DNA from: Yamagishiella unicocca
Taxonomy: Eukaryota > Chlorophyta > Chlorophyceae > Chlamydomonadales > Volvocaceae
NCBI GenBank assembly: GCA_003116995.1
Contig: BDSL01000050.1
Span: 372,001-436,000 of the forward strand
Direction: 5' to 3'
DNA length: 64,000 bases
The translations under genes were made by a program, and so were the position numbers. The notes under the pieces are model-generated. The model saw only the letters and a program-made list of their open reading frames with translations, searched no databases and was not told where the DNA came from. Positions 36,817 to 47,089 of the stretch are shown piece by piece; the first letter of the stretch is position 1; every line of letters starts with the position of its first letter.

Positions 36817-37516
36817 TGGTGGGGGTGGTGGCAGTGTCCGGGCGCCATCGGTTTCTGTCAAGAGCAGCGGCGGCGGTGGTGGTGGCGGCGGCGGCAGTGA
36901 AACCGAGGAGGTAGCGAAACCGCCGGCGGAGGTGGCGGATGAGGCGGCGGCAGCTAAGTTGGCCCTACAGCAGCAGCAACAGCTATTGCAGGAGCAGCTA
37001 GTGAAGCAGCAGCTAGAGCAGCAGCTAGTGAAGCAGCAGCTAGAGCAGCAGCTAGTGCAACAGCAGCTAGAGCAGCAGCTAGTGCAGCAGCAGCAGCAGC
37101 ATGAGCTAGAGCTGCAGCAGCAGCAGCGTGAGCTACAGCTGCAGCAGCAGCAGCAGCAGCAGCAGCTACAGCTGCAGCAGCAGCAGCTTGAGTTACAGCT
37201 GCAGCAGCAGCAGCGTGAGCTACAGTTGCAGCAGCAGCAGCAGCTACAGCAGCAGCTACAGCAGCAGCAGCAGCAGCAGCTACAGCAGCAGCTGCTACAG
37301 CAGCAGCTTGTGCAAACGCTCGCATCAGCTATAGACCGTCCTGCTCCGACCCCAGTACGTGACTACCCGCCGAGGCGGCCGTGGCCCTTTAGGGGTGGCA
37401 AACCAGTCAGCACGACGCACTGCAAACGCTCAAAATCCATACATGGTTGCCGGTTCGGTTCGAACTGCTGGTTCTGGCATGTGGAGGACGGCCGGCCCGA
37501 AGACTACGTCATGTAG
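11205..37516 (+). CDS. Giant ankyrin - MIB/HERC2-like - coiled-coil - CCCH protein, 40 exons
   Basis: Predicted 3,280 residues. Coding exons: 11205-12070, 13240-13479, 14472-14559, 14945-15055, 15382-15628, 16043-16125, 16404-16580, 16917-17628, 17936-18049, 18497-18690, 19353-19494, 19830-19987, 20266-20631, 20977-21252, 21803-21893, 22396-22595, 22945-23177, 23526-23616, 23966-24268, 24517-24780, 25188-25300, 25723-26211, 26527-26596, 26844-26996, 27391-27612, 28229-28357, 28574-29008, 29398-29640, 30065-30216, 30576-30761, 31056-31159, 31878-31960, 32111-32206, 32460-32825, 33138-33302, 33533-33790, 34196-34304, 34509-34771, 35284-35391, 36374-37516. Introns are GT-AG except one GC-AG at 33791. 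Every junction keeps frame and the sum is 9,843 nt. Order: ankyrin repeats, helical part, MIB/HERC2-like modules (about 720-1430), long Ala-rich helices, Ser/Gly/Gln-rich stretch, CCCH finger. No RING or other catalytic domain was seen. Ankyrin plus MIB/HERC2 recalls Mind-bomb ligases, but function is unknown. Start: first ATG after a T-rich leader. Individual small exons may be off. Confidence 0.85.
12344..12480 (+). repeat. Dispersed repeat family A, copy 2 (intron 1)
   Basis: Forward copy with the GGTTCGAGGGAAACCCGTGG start, the CAGAAGTTTTGAGATGCATG core and the GGATACGAAAGCCGAAGGTC end. It lies inside intron 1 of the giant gene. Confidence 0.85.
13011..13160 (+). repeat. Dispersed repeat family C plus CA microsatellite
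   Basis: A segment starting AACTATTGGCGCC, continuing with TCCGGATTCCTTGGTCTC and GCGGCTCAGCTCAGCAT and running into (CA)n. A second, very similar copy with the same downstream CA run lies at 43868-43985. It is in intron 1 of the giant gene, just before exon 2. Confidence 0.85.
16600..16900. repeat. Degenerate TACCGTATG / CACATA tandem repeats
   Basis: Intron 7 of the giant gene is filled with short alternating repeats (TACCGTATGTTGATG-like units, then ACACATAGCAAAAACACATA units), ending just before the CACGCAG acceptor of exon 8. Confidence 0.8.
19043..19165. repeat. 12-bp tandem repeat (CGGCAGCAGCAG)
   Basis: About ten copies in intron 10 of the giant gene. The frames through it give Gln/Arg or Ser/Gly homopolymers, but no splice-compatible coding path uses it. 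Confidence 0.9.
19699..19829. repeat. 35-bp tandem repeat ending at a 3' splice site
   Basis: Three and a part copies of a unit TATTTCCCCGCGGCCTCC followed by a C-run and CGCCAACACCTC. The truncated last copy ends in ACACCTCAG, which serves as the acceptor of exon 12 of the giant gene. Confidence 0.85.
21553..21775 (+). repeat. Dispersed repeat family D, tandem array of four
   Basis: Four units of about 51 bp: CAGCTACACTTCCCATGTCG, then AGTTACCGGTTCTT, then TGTGTAACCCCCCC. Single copies lie at 22155-22190, 22312-22365, 58127-58165, 59578-59612 and 709-741. Inverted fragments occur near 13521, 20063, 27015, 28375, 35775 and 45808. The array is in intron 14 of the giant gene. Confidence 0.85.
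22612..22700. repeat. GTTGTAGCA-type 9-bp tandem repeat
   Basis: Imperfect copies of AGTTGTAGC and AGTTGCAGC immediately after the exon 16 donor of the giant gene. Confidence 0.8.
22886..22942. repeat. Interstitial telomere-like repeat at a 3' splice site
   Basis: A run of CCCCTAAA, CCCTAAA and CCTAAAAA units ending in AACCCTCAG, the acceptor of exon 17. Shorter runs, in either orientation, occur at about 15785-15800, 24413-24440, 27645-27665, 33884-33900, 42395-42412 and 57840-57868. The unit is that of plant or Chlamydomonas telomeres. Confidence 0.85.
25021..25110. repeat. 15-bp tandem repeat (CCACCACCACCGTCC)
   Basis: Six copies in intron 20 of the giant gene, with degenerate flanks. 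Confidence 0.9.
25608..25692 (+). repeat. Dispersed repeat family E, copy 1
   Basis: Starts CAGCATGCGCCCACAAAATT, continues TCCGACGACCATGCGCC and ends TCCCGTTGCGTAGGACGG. A near-identical copy lies at 59981-60066. It is in intron 21 of the giant gene, just upstream of exon 22. Confidence 0.9.
27694..27850 (+). repeat. Dispersed repeat family A, long copy (intron 25)
   Basis: Extends past the usual core into TATGTCGACCTTCGGCGGCT and a GCGAAATCGGCGGCGGCTAG end, a tail shared with the copies at 35421 and 39110. Confidence 0.85.
29310..29364. repeat. (CCAA)n microsatellite
   Basis: A run of CCAA units in intron 27 of the giant gene, about 35 bp before the exon 28 acceptor. Confidence 0.9.
34772..34990. 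repeat. GGCAGGGC/GGCAGGGG tandem array
   Basis: About 220 bp of alternating 8-bp GGCAGGGC and GGCAGGGG units directly after the exon 38 donor. The purine-rich G strand lies on plus. Frames through it are open on both strands purely because of repetitiveness. Confidence 0.9.
35421..35585 (+). repeat. Dispersed repeat family A, long copy (intron 39)
   Basis: Has the ACCCGTGGATGCGAGAAAAG start, the TAGATGCATGCTGGAGAGCT core and the GTCGACCTTCGGCGGCTAAG tail. A second family A copy follows about 250 bp downstream in the same intron. Confidence 0.85.
35838..35955 (+). repeat. Dispersed repeat family A, short copy (intron 39)
   Basis: Short version ending in GATACGAAAGCCGAAGG, most like the copies at 12344 and 43205. 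A TTGGTTGGTCGGCC / CGCGGATGG repeat follows at about 36290-36330. Confidence 0.8.
36374..37516 (+). other. Exon 40: low-complexity tail and CCCH zinc finger
   Basis: The last exon encodes a Pro/Ser/Gly-rich part, then a Gln/Leu-rich stretch of about 115 residues (residues about 3098-3214, DNA 36966-37315) built from imperfect CAG repeats. It ends with a CCCH finger: Cys3250, Cys3259, Cys3265, His3269 (spacing C-x8-C-x5-C-x3-H). Fingers of this spacing usually bind RNA. The stop follows 11 residues after the histidine. The finger's position at the extreme C-terminus, in frame after the repeat tract, argues that the tract is really translated. Confidence 0.8.
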
Positions 37517-38303
37517 GCTGGTGTACGACACTGATATGAGGGGTGCACGTGAGTGGGATGTGATGGGGACTGGCGTTGGGGGGGGGCGGCTTCGCACTCT
37601 GCGGGGGTCGTATGGTCCAGGGAAAGGGCCCGGGCAGCTTCCTGGCCGAGGCCTCGGACCTTCGCCGTCCAATTTGGGACGGCAGTTTGCGCCCAGCGCC
37701 GGTGGTGGTGTGTATTTGCTGGGGGAGGGGGGAGGGGGCGGGGCGTTTCAGGCGGTGTGTTTCGTCGGCCGCGGCGTTGCAGGCGGTGTGTGCTTCGTTT
37801 CGGAGGATGTTGCCTTGTCACGTGTCGTGTCGTGTGCGTCGTGTGTTTCGTGCCCAGCACCTCCCCCCTTGAAGACTGCGTGCTTTTGTGAGTGTGCGAT
37901 TATACCTCCGGCAACAATACCGCGACTCGCGACCCCAGAGCCGACCCACGGGTCCCCCAATTCGCGGTGGCAGGGTGGTGCAACTGGTTGACACCCTGTC
38001 GCGTCGCATGGGGCGGCAGGCTGGCGCACTAGGGGTGGGGGCGGGTCTGCGTGGTTTTCCCAGACTCGACTCGCTCGTGTGACTTGGCTCGGGATGCGTG
38101 CGCTGAAGGCCAGCCTACCGCCGCCGCCGTCGTGCCGTACAGCCGTACGATTGTGTGTGTGGAAGCAACCGCGCGGGCACGTCGCCCGCGTCCACGCGTG
38201 CGGTTGGCAGGCGGCGGCGGGGCGCCCTAGCTGTTTGTGACTATCGTACGCCAATTGATCGGCCAACTGTACGGCCAACTGTACGGCCAACTGTACGGCC
38301 AAT

Positions 38304-38308
38304 TGTAA
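38304..38308 (+). terminator. Candidate TGTAA polyadenylation signal of the giant gene
   Basis: TGTAA is the usual volvocine polyadenylation signal. This is the first one I see after the stop at 37516, giving a 3' untranslated region of about 800 bp. It sits inside a short tandem repeat, so the call is tentative. Confidence 0.35.
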
Positions 38309-38861
38309 GGCCGACTGTACGGCCAATCTGTACGGCCTCATGTCGGCGGACTTTGTGTGTATGTATCGACCTGCGGGCTGTGGCCTCCCCTTTCCCTCCG
38401 CCACCAGTGCCTCCGTCCGTTACCCCTTCCCTCCGGCACGCCAGCCGGGGACGGTCCGGACGGTCCGGGCGGCTGGACGTATGGGGCCGGGTAATATTGA
38501 AGTCCTCGGGGGCCTTATGACTCCGCGGGCGCCGCGAGGGCGTAGAAAAGCGCGATGATTGTGTCAGTCAGTTACTATTCCTGACGTGTGTGTCATACTG
38601 TTGTCGTACTTTTAACCGCACTAGAGCCCACTGCTGTCCTGGCGTTTCGTAGCACTGCTCTCCGCTTGTGGTGAGCTGCCGCCACTGGGAGTTGGCACGC
38701 GGTTGTTGGTGTCACGCCCCTCGGCGTCCTGGGGGGGCGGAACCTGACCCAGGGGAACAAATAATTAGTTATTAGTTACTTTGTGGTGGGGGCTGGAAAA
38801 AAAGGCAGCAATTTGCTGCTGCACTGTAATTGCCACAAACAGCTGCTGCTACCGCACTGCC

Positions 38862-38945
38862 ACTACTGCTGCTACTGCTGCTACTGCTGCTACTGCTGCT
38901 ACTGCTGCTACTGCTGCTACTGCTGCTACTGCCGCTACTGCTGCG
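38862..38945. repeat. CTGCTACTG tandem repeat
   Basis: About nine 9-bp units of alternating CTG and CTA triplets in the convergent intergenic space. Confidence 0.9.
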
Positions 38946-39109
38946 GGGAGCACGCTTGGGAGGTGCGGTCCCAGGACAGGAAGGCCTACCTGACACCACA
39001 GCAGGGAGCAGGCGCGCGGCGTCCTAGCTGCGACATCTGCGGCTGCCCGGATGAGTCATCCATGTCGATGACAAGGAGAAGCGGCTGGCGCGGTGTGCGG
39101 TGCGTGTGT

Positions 39110-39270
39110 GAGGAAAGCCCGTGTACGAAGCAAAATCGTTTAGGGATAGACGTTTCGAGATGCATGCGGGAGAACTTGGGTGAGTAGACTAAAGTCGGCG
39201 GTCGTAGGTCGACCTTCGGCGTCTTAGCGAAATCGGCGGCGGCATCTAGGCTAACGGAAGCGAGGACCCC
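39110..39270 (+). repeat. Dispersed repeat family A, copy with variant start
   Basis: Begins AGGAAAGCCCGTGTACGAAG rather than the usual GTGGATGCGAG. It then has the GATGCATGCGGGAGAACTTG core and the GTCGACCTTCGGCGTCTTAG tail. Confidence 0.8.
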
Positions 39271-39385
39271 ACGTGGCACCAGGAGAGAGTGTGGGGGGAA
39301 GGGGGGGCAAGGAAGGTGGCTTACAGGTGGCTCGCCCATGTCTGGTTTCGGAGCCAGTCAACCTGGTCAACCACCAGACCGTGCA

Positions 39386-39390
39386 TTACA
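39386..39390 (-). terminator. Candidate TGTAA polyadenylation signal of TRM13
   Basis: TTACA on plus, that is TGTAA on minus, about 240 bp past the TRM13 stop. Another TTACA lies at 39321-39325. Confidence 0.4.
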
Positions 39391-39625
39391 CCTCCTAGAG
39401 AGCTAAGGCCCACCGACCGCGCTGTGATCCACAACGTTAAGACAGAGCCAATCTCTCCGACACACCGTACCGGCAGACCGACCCATGGGCCGCCCAGAAC
39501 CACAACTTTCACGAGCCACGAGCGGCACGTGACAAGCCACCAATGCCCTATATGGGTTTCAAAACGCCCGTCGGTGGGCACCACTCGCATCCGCTCACCC
39601 CTCCCGCAAATCCCCGGCAGCGTCG

Positions 39626-42600
39626 CTACCCCCGGTGCTCGTAACCGCCGCCGCCAGCACCCCCGCCTGCATTGCCAGCACCGCCGCCGCCAGAACCGCC
39701 GCCAGAACCGCCGCCAGCACCGCCACCGCCGCCGCCAGCACCGCCGCTATCGCTGCCGCCAGCACCGCCACCGCCGCCGCCGCCAGCACCGCCGCCGCCA
39801 GCACCGCCGCCGTCATCGCCGCCGCCGCCAGCACCGCCGCCGCCTCCTGGCCCCAACGGGTGCACCGCGAGCAGCAGGCGATTCTCGCCCGTCACCTCGG
39901 GCCCTATGTACGACACCAGCTCTGCGCTCCGGAACCGCCGCCGCAGCCACTCCAGCCTGCCCGCCTCGATGAGCTGCTTGCACTGCTGCCCCACAGCCAT
40001 CCGCCTGGCCCTGGGCAGCCGAGCCGCCGGGTTGAAGGGCGGCGGCGACTGGGAGGTGGGGGTGGGGGTGGCGGCGGGGGCTGCCTCCGTCACCACCACC
40101 ACCACCCTGCCCTCCTGACCAGGCTCCAATCCTCGATCACGATGCTGCTGCTGCTGCTGCTGCTGCAGGTGCAGCTGCTCCTGCTGCTCCTGCTGCCGCT
40201 CCTCCAGGTGCTCTCCTTCCTTTTCCCGTACCTGCACCGGTACCTGCACCGGCTGTGTTGCGGTCCTTCTTGCTGCCGTCGCTGCAACCTCGCTTCCACC
40301 AGCAGCCCCCTCATTCTCGCCGCCGCCGCCGCCGCCGCCACTCGCCTGGCCGCCGGTGCCCCCCCGCTCCTCGCCGTCCTCCCCCTCCCCCTCCTCTGCG
40401 CGGTCGCCGCCCTCCTCGCCGCCGCCCTCCTCCTCCTCGCCGCCCCTGCCGGGCGACCGCTGTCCGCCGTCCTCCGCCCCACCCGCCCCGGTGGCACCGG
40501 CGGGGCTGTCGTGGCCACATAGGGCCCAGCCTGGATCGGGCAGGTAGGAGACACGGGCAGGCAGAGGTTTTTATGCGGCGAACCCGCAAAGGTAAAGGAG
40601 AAGCACACCAGAGGGAGACAGGCGTGGAGTTTGCGTCGAGGGGGAGGGGGCCCTCAGGCCACCGCTGCGGGTGTGCCATACATGTAGTGGCGCTGCCTTC
40701 CCCCCCTGAGTGCCAGGACACCCCTCCCAACGCCCGCACTCTCAAACCCCACTCCCCGGGCCAGGGTTTTCTCCCGGGTATCCTCCCCGGGCTTCCTCCC
40801 CGGGTTTCCTGCCCGGGTTTCCTGCCCGGGTTTCCTCTCACACTCCCCCGGGTTTCCTCCCACACTCCTCCGGGTTTCCTCTCACACTTCCCCCGGCCCG
40901 GCGGAGGGCACCACGGGTTTCCCCCTCCCCCCCGCCGAGAGTAACTGGTCCTTTCCTGTCAAATCCCCGCGTGGGGTTTTCCCCCGCAACCCCCCTCCCC
41001 CCCCGCCGAGAGTAACTGGTTCTTCCCTGTCAATCCCCGCGTGGGTTTTTCCCCCGCAACTCCCCTCCCCCCCGGGGGTGCCTCACCCGTCATCCAGCTG
41101 ATCATCTCAAACTCGTGTGCGCTGAACCCCAGCCGCCGAAACAGCGGCTTCCCCACGTAGGCCTTCCAGCCGCAGCGGTGGTGGCAGCACGGAGCGATTG
41201 CAAGACCGAGAAACACTGCACCGCCGCCGCCAGTGGAGCTGCAGCCGCCTCCGCCGCCACCGCTGCTGCCACCACCGCCGCTGCCACAGCTGCCATTGCC
41301 GACGCCGCCCGGATCCACCAAGCGGCCGTCGGCGCTGGGCGAGCCCTTACCGGCCTCGTCGGAGGCGCCTGGGGGCCAGGGAGGGGAGGGGAGGGAGAGG
41401 ATGGACCAAAGCCTGCCAGCTGTCTGATCCGTGACTTCGAATCCCGGACGGCTGACTCACGCACTTGCAATCACGTACGGCTGACTCACGAACGTGCAGT
41501 CACGTCAGCCACGTCAGCAATTCACGCCACGAAGAAAACCCACCAAGTGCATCGCGGGGCCGACCTACCCCTCCACGCGCTGCCACCGCGCTTCACCCCC
41601 CCGCCCCGCCCCTCCCCACACATACACAAACACACACGCACACGCACACCCCCACACACACATACACACAGCATATTTAAAACACACATACACACACACG
41701 CACACACACACGCGCACACACATACACACCTGCGTCTCTGTCTCGCCCGCTCTTGCTCTCCCGCCGTTGCTCCCGCAGCTCCCCACAGGTGCCGCCCTCG
41801 ACACCGGCCTGCCGCGGGCCCGCCGACACCGCATCCCCCTCCGGAGCCGGACCGGCCCGCCGCGGGCGCTTCCCCGACCTCGCCTCCTCCACACCGACTA
41901 CTGCAGCGGTGGCGCTGCTGGTGGCGGCGGCCGTGGCGGCGGCGGCCGTGGCGGCGGCGGCGGCGGAAGTGCGCTTGGCGTCGTACGGCAGCAGGCAGGC
42001 CCGCAGGCCGTAGTCCGTGGCGGCGCCGCACAGGTGTTTGGCCACAGCGACCCATGGGTCGCCGGCTGAGGCGGCGGTTACCTCGGGGGTGGCCGCGGGG
42101 ACGTAGTCCTGCGCGCGAGCGAGGGAGGTTGGTGGTTGGTGTGGCGGTTGGTGGTTGGCGTGGTTGGCGTGGTTGGCGTGGTTGGCGTGGTTGGCGTGGT
42201 GGTTGGTGGCGTGGTGGGAGTGATGTAGTAAAGTGAAGTGTTTGGCAGGGTGTTCGGAGTGGTGTGGCTCCAGGGTTAGGCTGCTTGACGGCGGGGATTG
42301 CAGCTGCCAAGGCAGGAAAAGGATGGGTTCGATTCCCGCCATCAGCGATTGACGGGATTGGGCGGTGCAACGGCAGAAGGTGAAGTCGCTTGCCCTAAAA
42401 CCCTAAACCCTAACGAAGCTGGAGAGCGCAGGCAGGGAGGCACGGCCAGGAAGGCAGAGCGAATTCGGCACCGTACGGCGGCTAGGTCATTCGTACGGCA
42501 CCCCCCACCCTACCGTGTGCCGTACCCTACCTTGAGGTCGATGCGATGGCGGTTGAAGACGATGTGGCGCAGATGGCGGTCGGCCTGCGGGTCGGGGGGA

Positions 42601-45600
42601 GAGAGGGAGGGGGAGGAGGGTTTACGTTTCACGGGGCAGAGGGCAGACGGCAACGAACCCGAACCCCAAGCCCCAAACGCCAAACCCTCGTCCCCATCCC
42701 CTTCCCCCGTCTCCCCGTATATCCGTCCTCCCCTTTCCTGCCTCCGCCTCTTTCGCCGCGCCGCTGGGGCCTCTTCGTTGCTTTGACCCCTGTCCACCCG
42801 CTCCGCGCCTGGATGTTGTTCCTAACGCCCCCTGCTGCCCCTTGCCCGCATGCTTCGCGTCGACCGCCTTCCCCACCCGCTCTGGGCCCTGGCCAGGTGA
42901 GTTCCGCCGCTGGGTTGGGCCTCTGTTCTGGTAGTTTTTTGCTAGTCGTTGCGTTCTTGTCTGCGGGCGTCGGGACCTGCGTCTGGGCTTTCGCGTCCCC
43001 CATGGCGGCGCGGCGCGGCTTCGGCCTCCTCTCCTGGACGACCGCGGACCTTCTCTGGTAATGACCGGCTTCCTCACGCATCTGGTCGGTATTCGGGCGG
43101 GTCGGGACTGGGACTCCGACTAGGACTGGGACTGGGACCGGACCGCGATGTCCGCTCTCCCATAGCGCACCAACTCCCACAGTTCTCCTGCTAGCGCCCA
43201 AAACCGGTTCTGCGAAAAGTTTACGTGCGTCGCGCGGGGTCCTCGCTTCCTTTCGTCTCGCCGTAGCCGATATAGCTTAGCCGCCAAAGGTCATATTACG
43301 ACCTTCGGCTTTCGTATCCCCAACCCAGTTCTCCCGCATGCATCTCAAAACTTCTGTTTTAAACGATTTTTTCGGACATCCACGGGTTTCCCTCGAACCC
43401 CCCACCTTGGAACGTTTCCTTGTTTTCCTCGGGGCTTTCCTTCCGTCCCTCTCTCTCTCTGTGTCGCCCCACGGGTTCCCTCCCCACACTCCACTTATGT
43501 CACAAACGGTGTTTTTCCTCGCATACGTGTTTCCCCCTCCACCCCCCTACCCTCCACCCCCCTACCTTGAGCTTCATGCCCGCCTGTATGTCAGTCGCCA
43601 CCAGCCTCTCCACTCCGCAGCAGGCCGCCAGGGTGCCCCCCAGGTAGCCCTTGCCGGCACCCAGCTCCACCACCGTCACACGGGAGCCGCCCTGGGAGAG
43701 ACAGCGGAGGGGGTGGAGGGGGCTTCGAGGCAGACCCGTGGATGCGAGAAAAACCGTTTAGAACAGCTAAACCGTTTGGGGGAGGAGGGGGAGAGGGGGC
43801 CGGGGGGGGCGGGAGGGGAGCATCACTACCACAGCAAAGAGAACACACAAACACACACGCACACACACAACTATTGGCGCCCCGCACTGACTCCGGATTC
43901 CTTGGTCTCCTCGCGCTACGTCTACTTCGCGGCTCAGCTCAGCATTTATAAAACACACACTCACAGCGCAGCATATATAAAACACACACACTCGTATCTG
44001 GGACAGGTTCACACAGGTGGTGGTTGCACTGCGGCCGCGATGTGGTTGTGAGGGCACCGAGTGACGGTCCAAGGGGGGGGGCGGGGCGGGGCAGGGGGGG
44101 GGCAGGGAGACGAGATGAGACCAGCTGACCAGGCGCGAACTAGTTCCAAGTAAGACCGCTGGGAAGTGTGAGACCGCTGGGAAGTGTGAGACCGCTGGGA
44201 AGTGTGAGACCGCTGGGAAGTGTGAGACCGCTGGGAAGTGTGAGACCGCTGGGAAGTGTGAGACCGCTGGGAAGTGTGAGACTGCTGGGAAGTGTGAGAC
44301 CGCTGGCAGGTGTGAGACCGCTGGGAAGTGTGAGACCGCTGGGAAGTGTGAGACGGCTGGGAAGTGTGAGACCGCTGGGAAGTGTGAGACCGCTGGCAGG
44401 TGTGAGACCGCTGGGAAGTGTGAGACCGCTGGCAGGTGTGAGACCGCTGGGAAGTGTGAGACCGCTGGGAGGTGTGAGACCGCTGGGAAGTGTGAGACCG
44501 CTGGGAAGTGTGAGACCGCTGGGAAGTGTGAGACGGCTGGGAAGTGTGAGACCGCTGGGAAGTGTGAGACCGCTGGCAGGTGTGAGACCGCTGGGAAGTG
44601 TGAGACCGCTGGCAGGTGTGAGACCGCTGGGAAGTGTGAGACCGCGAGGCGACAAGTCGTCCATACCAGCAAGCATCCAGATGGTTCCCAAACACGCATG
44701 AACGGCATAAACACGCATTCCCAAACACGCATGAACGGCAGACGTCGCATTCCCAAACACGCATGAACGGCAGACGTCGCGGTGCATAAATGATGTTGAA
44801 AGGTTTCTGCGGAGTGAGTAACATCGCGGAGCATCTAGATCATCACGCGCACTACTGCAGGCACCAAAAGGCGCTGCACGTGATACCTTTCTGACGTGGC
44901 AGCACGTAGGACGAGAACCCATGATCGACCCAGAGCAAAACACTTCAGGCCGCGCTGTATGGTTTGCGCTTTTTCCTCGACCCAAAGCAAAACACTTCAG
45001 GCCGCGCTGTATGGTTTGAGCTTTTCCGCGCCAGTGTATGTCCGGTGCGCAATTGGTTCCGTTCGCGGGTTGGGCGTTGCGGTTGTGGTCGCGATATGGC
45101 AGTTGCGGATCGCGGTCACGGTTGGCAGTCACGGTTGTGATCGCGGTCGTGGTTTGCGCTGCGCTGCGCGGCCCCCCACCTGGGGTCCCGCAGCCACCAG
45201 CCCCACTCGCTGCATGTTGCCTGAACAGGCGCGGCGGAGGTGGAGGGGGGAGGCAGGGAGCGAGGCAGGGAGGCATGCGTGTCGGCGGAGGGGCGGGGGC
45301 TGAGGCCGGGGTAGGGCGTGTGTGTATGTGTACGTGTCTGTGTGTGGGGGGGGGTTGATGGGGGGAGGAGATTGTGTGTAGGGGGACCCGGGAGGGGAGG
45401 GGAACGACAAAGGGCCATGGGGCAGGGGAACCATCCTCTCACAACCCCGGACCCTCCCCTGGACCCCCCCTGGACCTTCCCCCTCCCGGGCCCTTCCCCA
45501 GGACCCCCCCCTGGACCCTCCCCCTCCACCCACCCACCCACCCACCCACCCACCCACCCACCCACCCACCCACCCACCTATTATGGACGCCTGCTGCAGC

Positions 45601-47058
45601 CCGTGTTTGAGGTCGAAGGGCCGCTGCTGCGACGGCGCCGCCAGCATCCGCTCGCACTCCGGGGGGCGCAGTACGGCAGCGGGGGGCGGGGCACCGCTGC
45701 AGGCGGCGGTGTAGGCGGACTCCACCTGTGGGGGTGGGGGTGGGCGAGGAGTACGGCGGTGTTACAGTTGCACGAGCGACGTAGGAAGCGGAGGGTGAGG
45801 GTGGCGAGAAGACCCGGTTACACGACATAGGAGACGGAGGACAGAAACCAGCCGGCGAATGGTTTTCGGGCACGCGTCTGAGTGTGCTTGCCGGAGAGCT
45901 TCAGGGCGGGTAGCAAAGGGGGTTACAATTAAGGGGGGGTAGCAAAGGGGGGGTGAGTTGTGAGGAAAACCCGTGTACGAGGAAGCTGAGTCGGAGACTG
46001 ATTCCCGGATTGGGGGTCGGAGAGATACGACCCGGTGGAAACGACAAAGGAGGACGGGCATGAAGGGCGGAGGAGGAGGTCCGGGTGGTGGTTGTGGTGG
46101 ACTCCAGCTGAGGCCCACCAGGCGGCGGTGGAGGGAGGGGCCATGCGGCCTCCACTCCAGGGTATGAGGACCACTCCAGGGTAGGCGGATCCCATCCGGC
46201 CGAACCCACCGGGCGAAGGGCCGGGCGTCGGAGGCTTCTCGGAGGCGGGGTGCCTCCCACCACCCAACGTCGAACCACCCCCCCCAGGCTCGACCCAGGC
46301 CTCTCGCCAGACGCTGCGGGCTGCCCTCCCTACCTCCAGGCTAGGCCCCCCCTCCCCCGGGGGGTTGCAAGGAAAACCCCATGTACGAAGGAGACCCCCC
46401 CCGGGGGGGCCTAGCCGGGTCTGTACGCCATACCCCGCCCCCCGCGCAGCCCCCTCCCCTCAGCTGTCTAAAAACGGTTTCCCTTTCGTACACGGGTCTT
46501 CCTTTTGGGCCCCCGTCAGATGGGCGGCGGCACCACCAGCCATAGCCGCCCAGACTCCAGGGGGGGGGGACCTCCTCCGCTGCCGCAATCTGAGCTCCAT
46601 CCCCTAGATAGCCCCACGTCAATCCCCAGCTCCCAAACGTTTCCTGGTCAGGTTTTCTTATCTCTCAAGTGCCACCTCCCTACGGGTGGTTTCGTTTCCT
46701 CGCGCTCTCCCCCCTCCTCGTCGGCCGTGGATTCGCGGATTATCTCTTACCCCCGCCCTCCCAGCTACACTTCCCACGCCGAGCAACCGGTTAATTTCTG
46801 CACTTCCCCCCCTCCTCCCCCGGGAGTTTCCTCACAAACCCCCCCTCCTCCTCCTCCCCCGGGAGTTTCCTCACAAACCCCCCCTCCTCCCCCGCCTTCC
46901 CGCCCTACCCTCTCCAGCAGCTGCAGGAAGGCCGCCTCACCCAGGCCACGGGCTAGAGCCGCCCGCTGCGCCGCCCTGCCCTTCTGGAAGGGACCCAGCG
47001 CTGGGACCAGGGCGGACCCGCCTGCAGGCCCCCACCGCACCTCGGCCCCAGCCCCGCC

Positions 47059-47089
<31 letters not shown>

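Larger units (their letters stand above)
37517..39625. other. Intergenic space between two convergent genes
   Basis: About 2.1 kb between the stop of the giant gene and the stop of TRM13. It holds 3' untranslated sequence of both, an ACGGCCAACTGT tandem repeat (38262-38340), a CTGCTACTG tandem repeat (38862-38945) and a family A copy (39110-39270). No extra gene is recognised. Confidence 0.6.

Noticed and set aside
42285..42350. tRNA-like stretch with GGTTCGATTCCCGCC
   Set aside because: The T-arm-like sequence has no matching D-arm, anticodon arm or correctly spaced acceptor stem.
44154..44640. CRISPR-like regular repeat
   Set aside because: The units are contiguous without spacers, and the genome is eukaryotic; it is a minisatellite.
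43767..44834. Long antisense frames of 270-380 residues across 43.8-45.3 kb
   Set aside because: They are produced by the 18-bp minisatellite, which keeps every frame open; TRM13 exon structure and introns account for the region.
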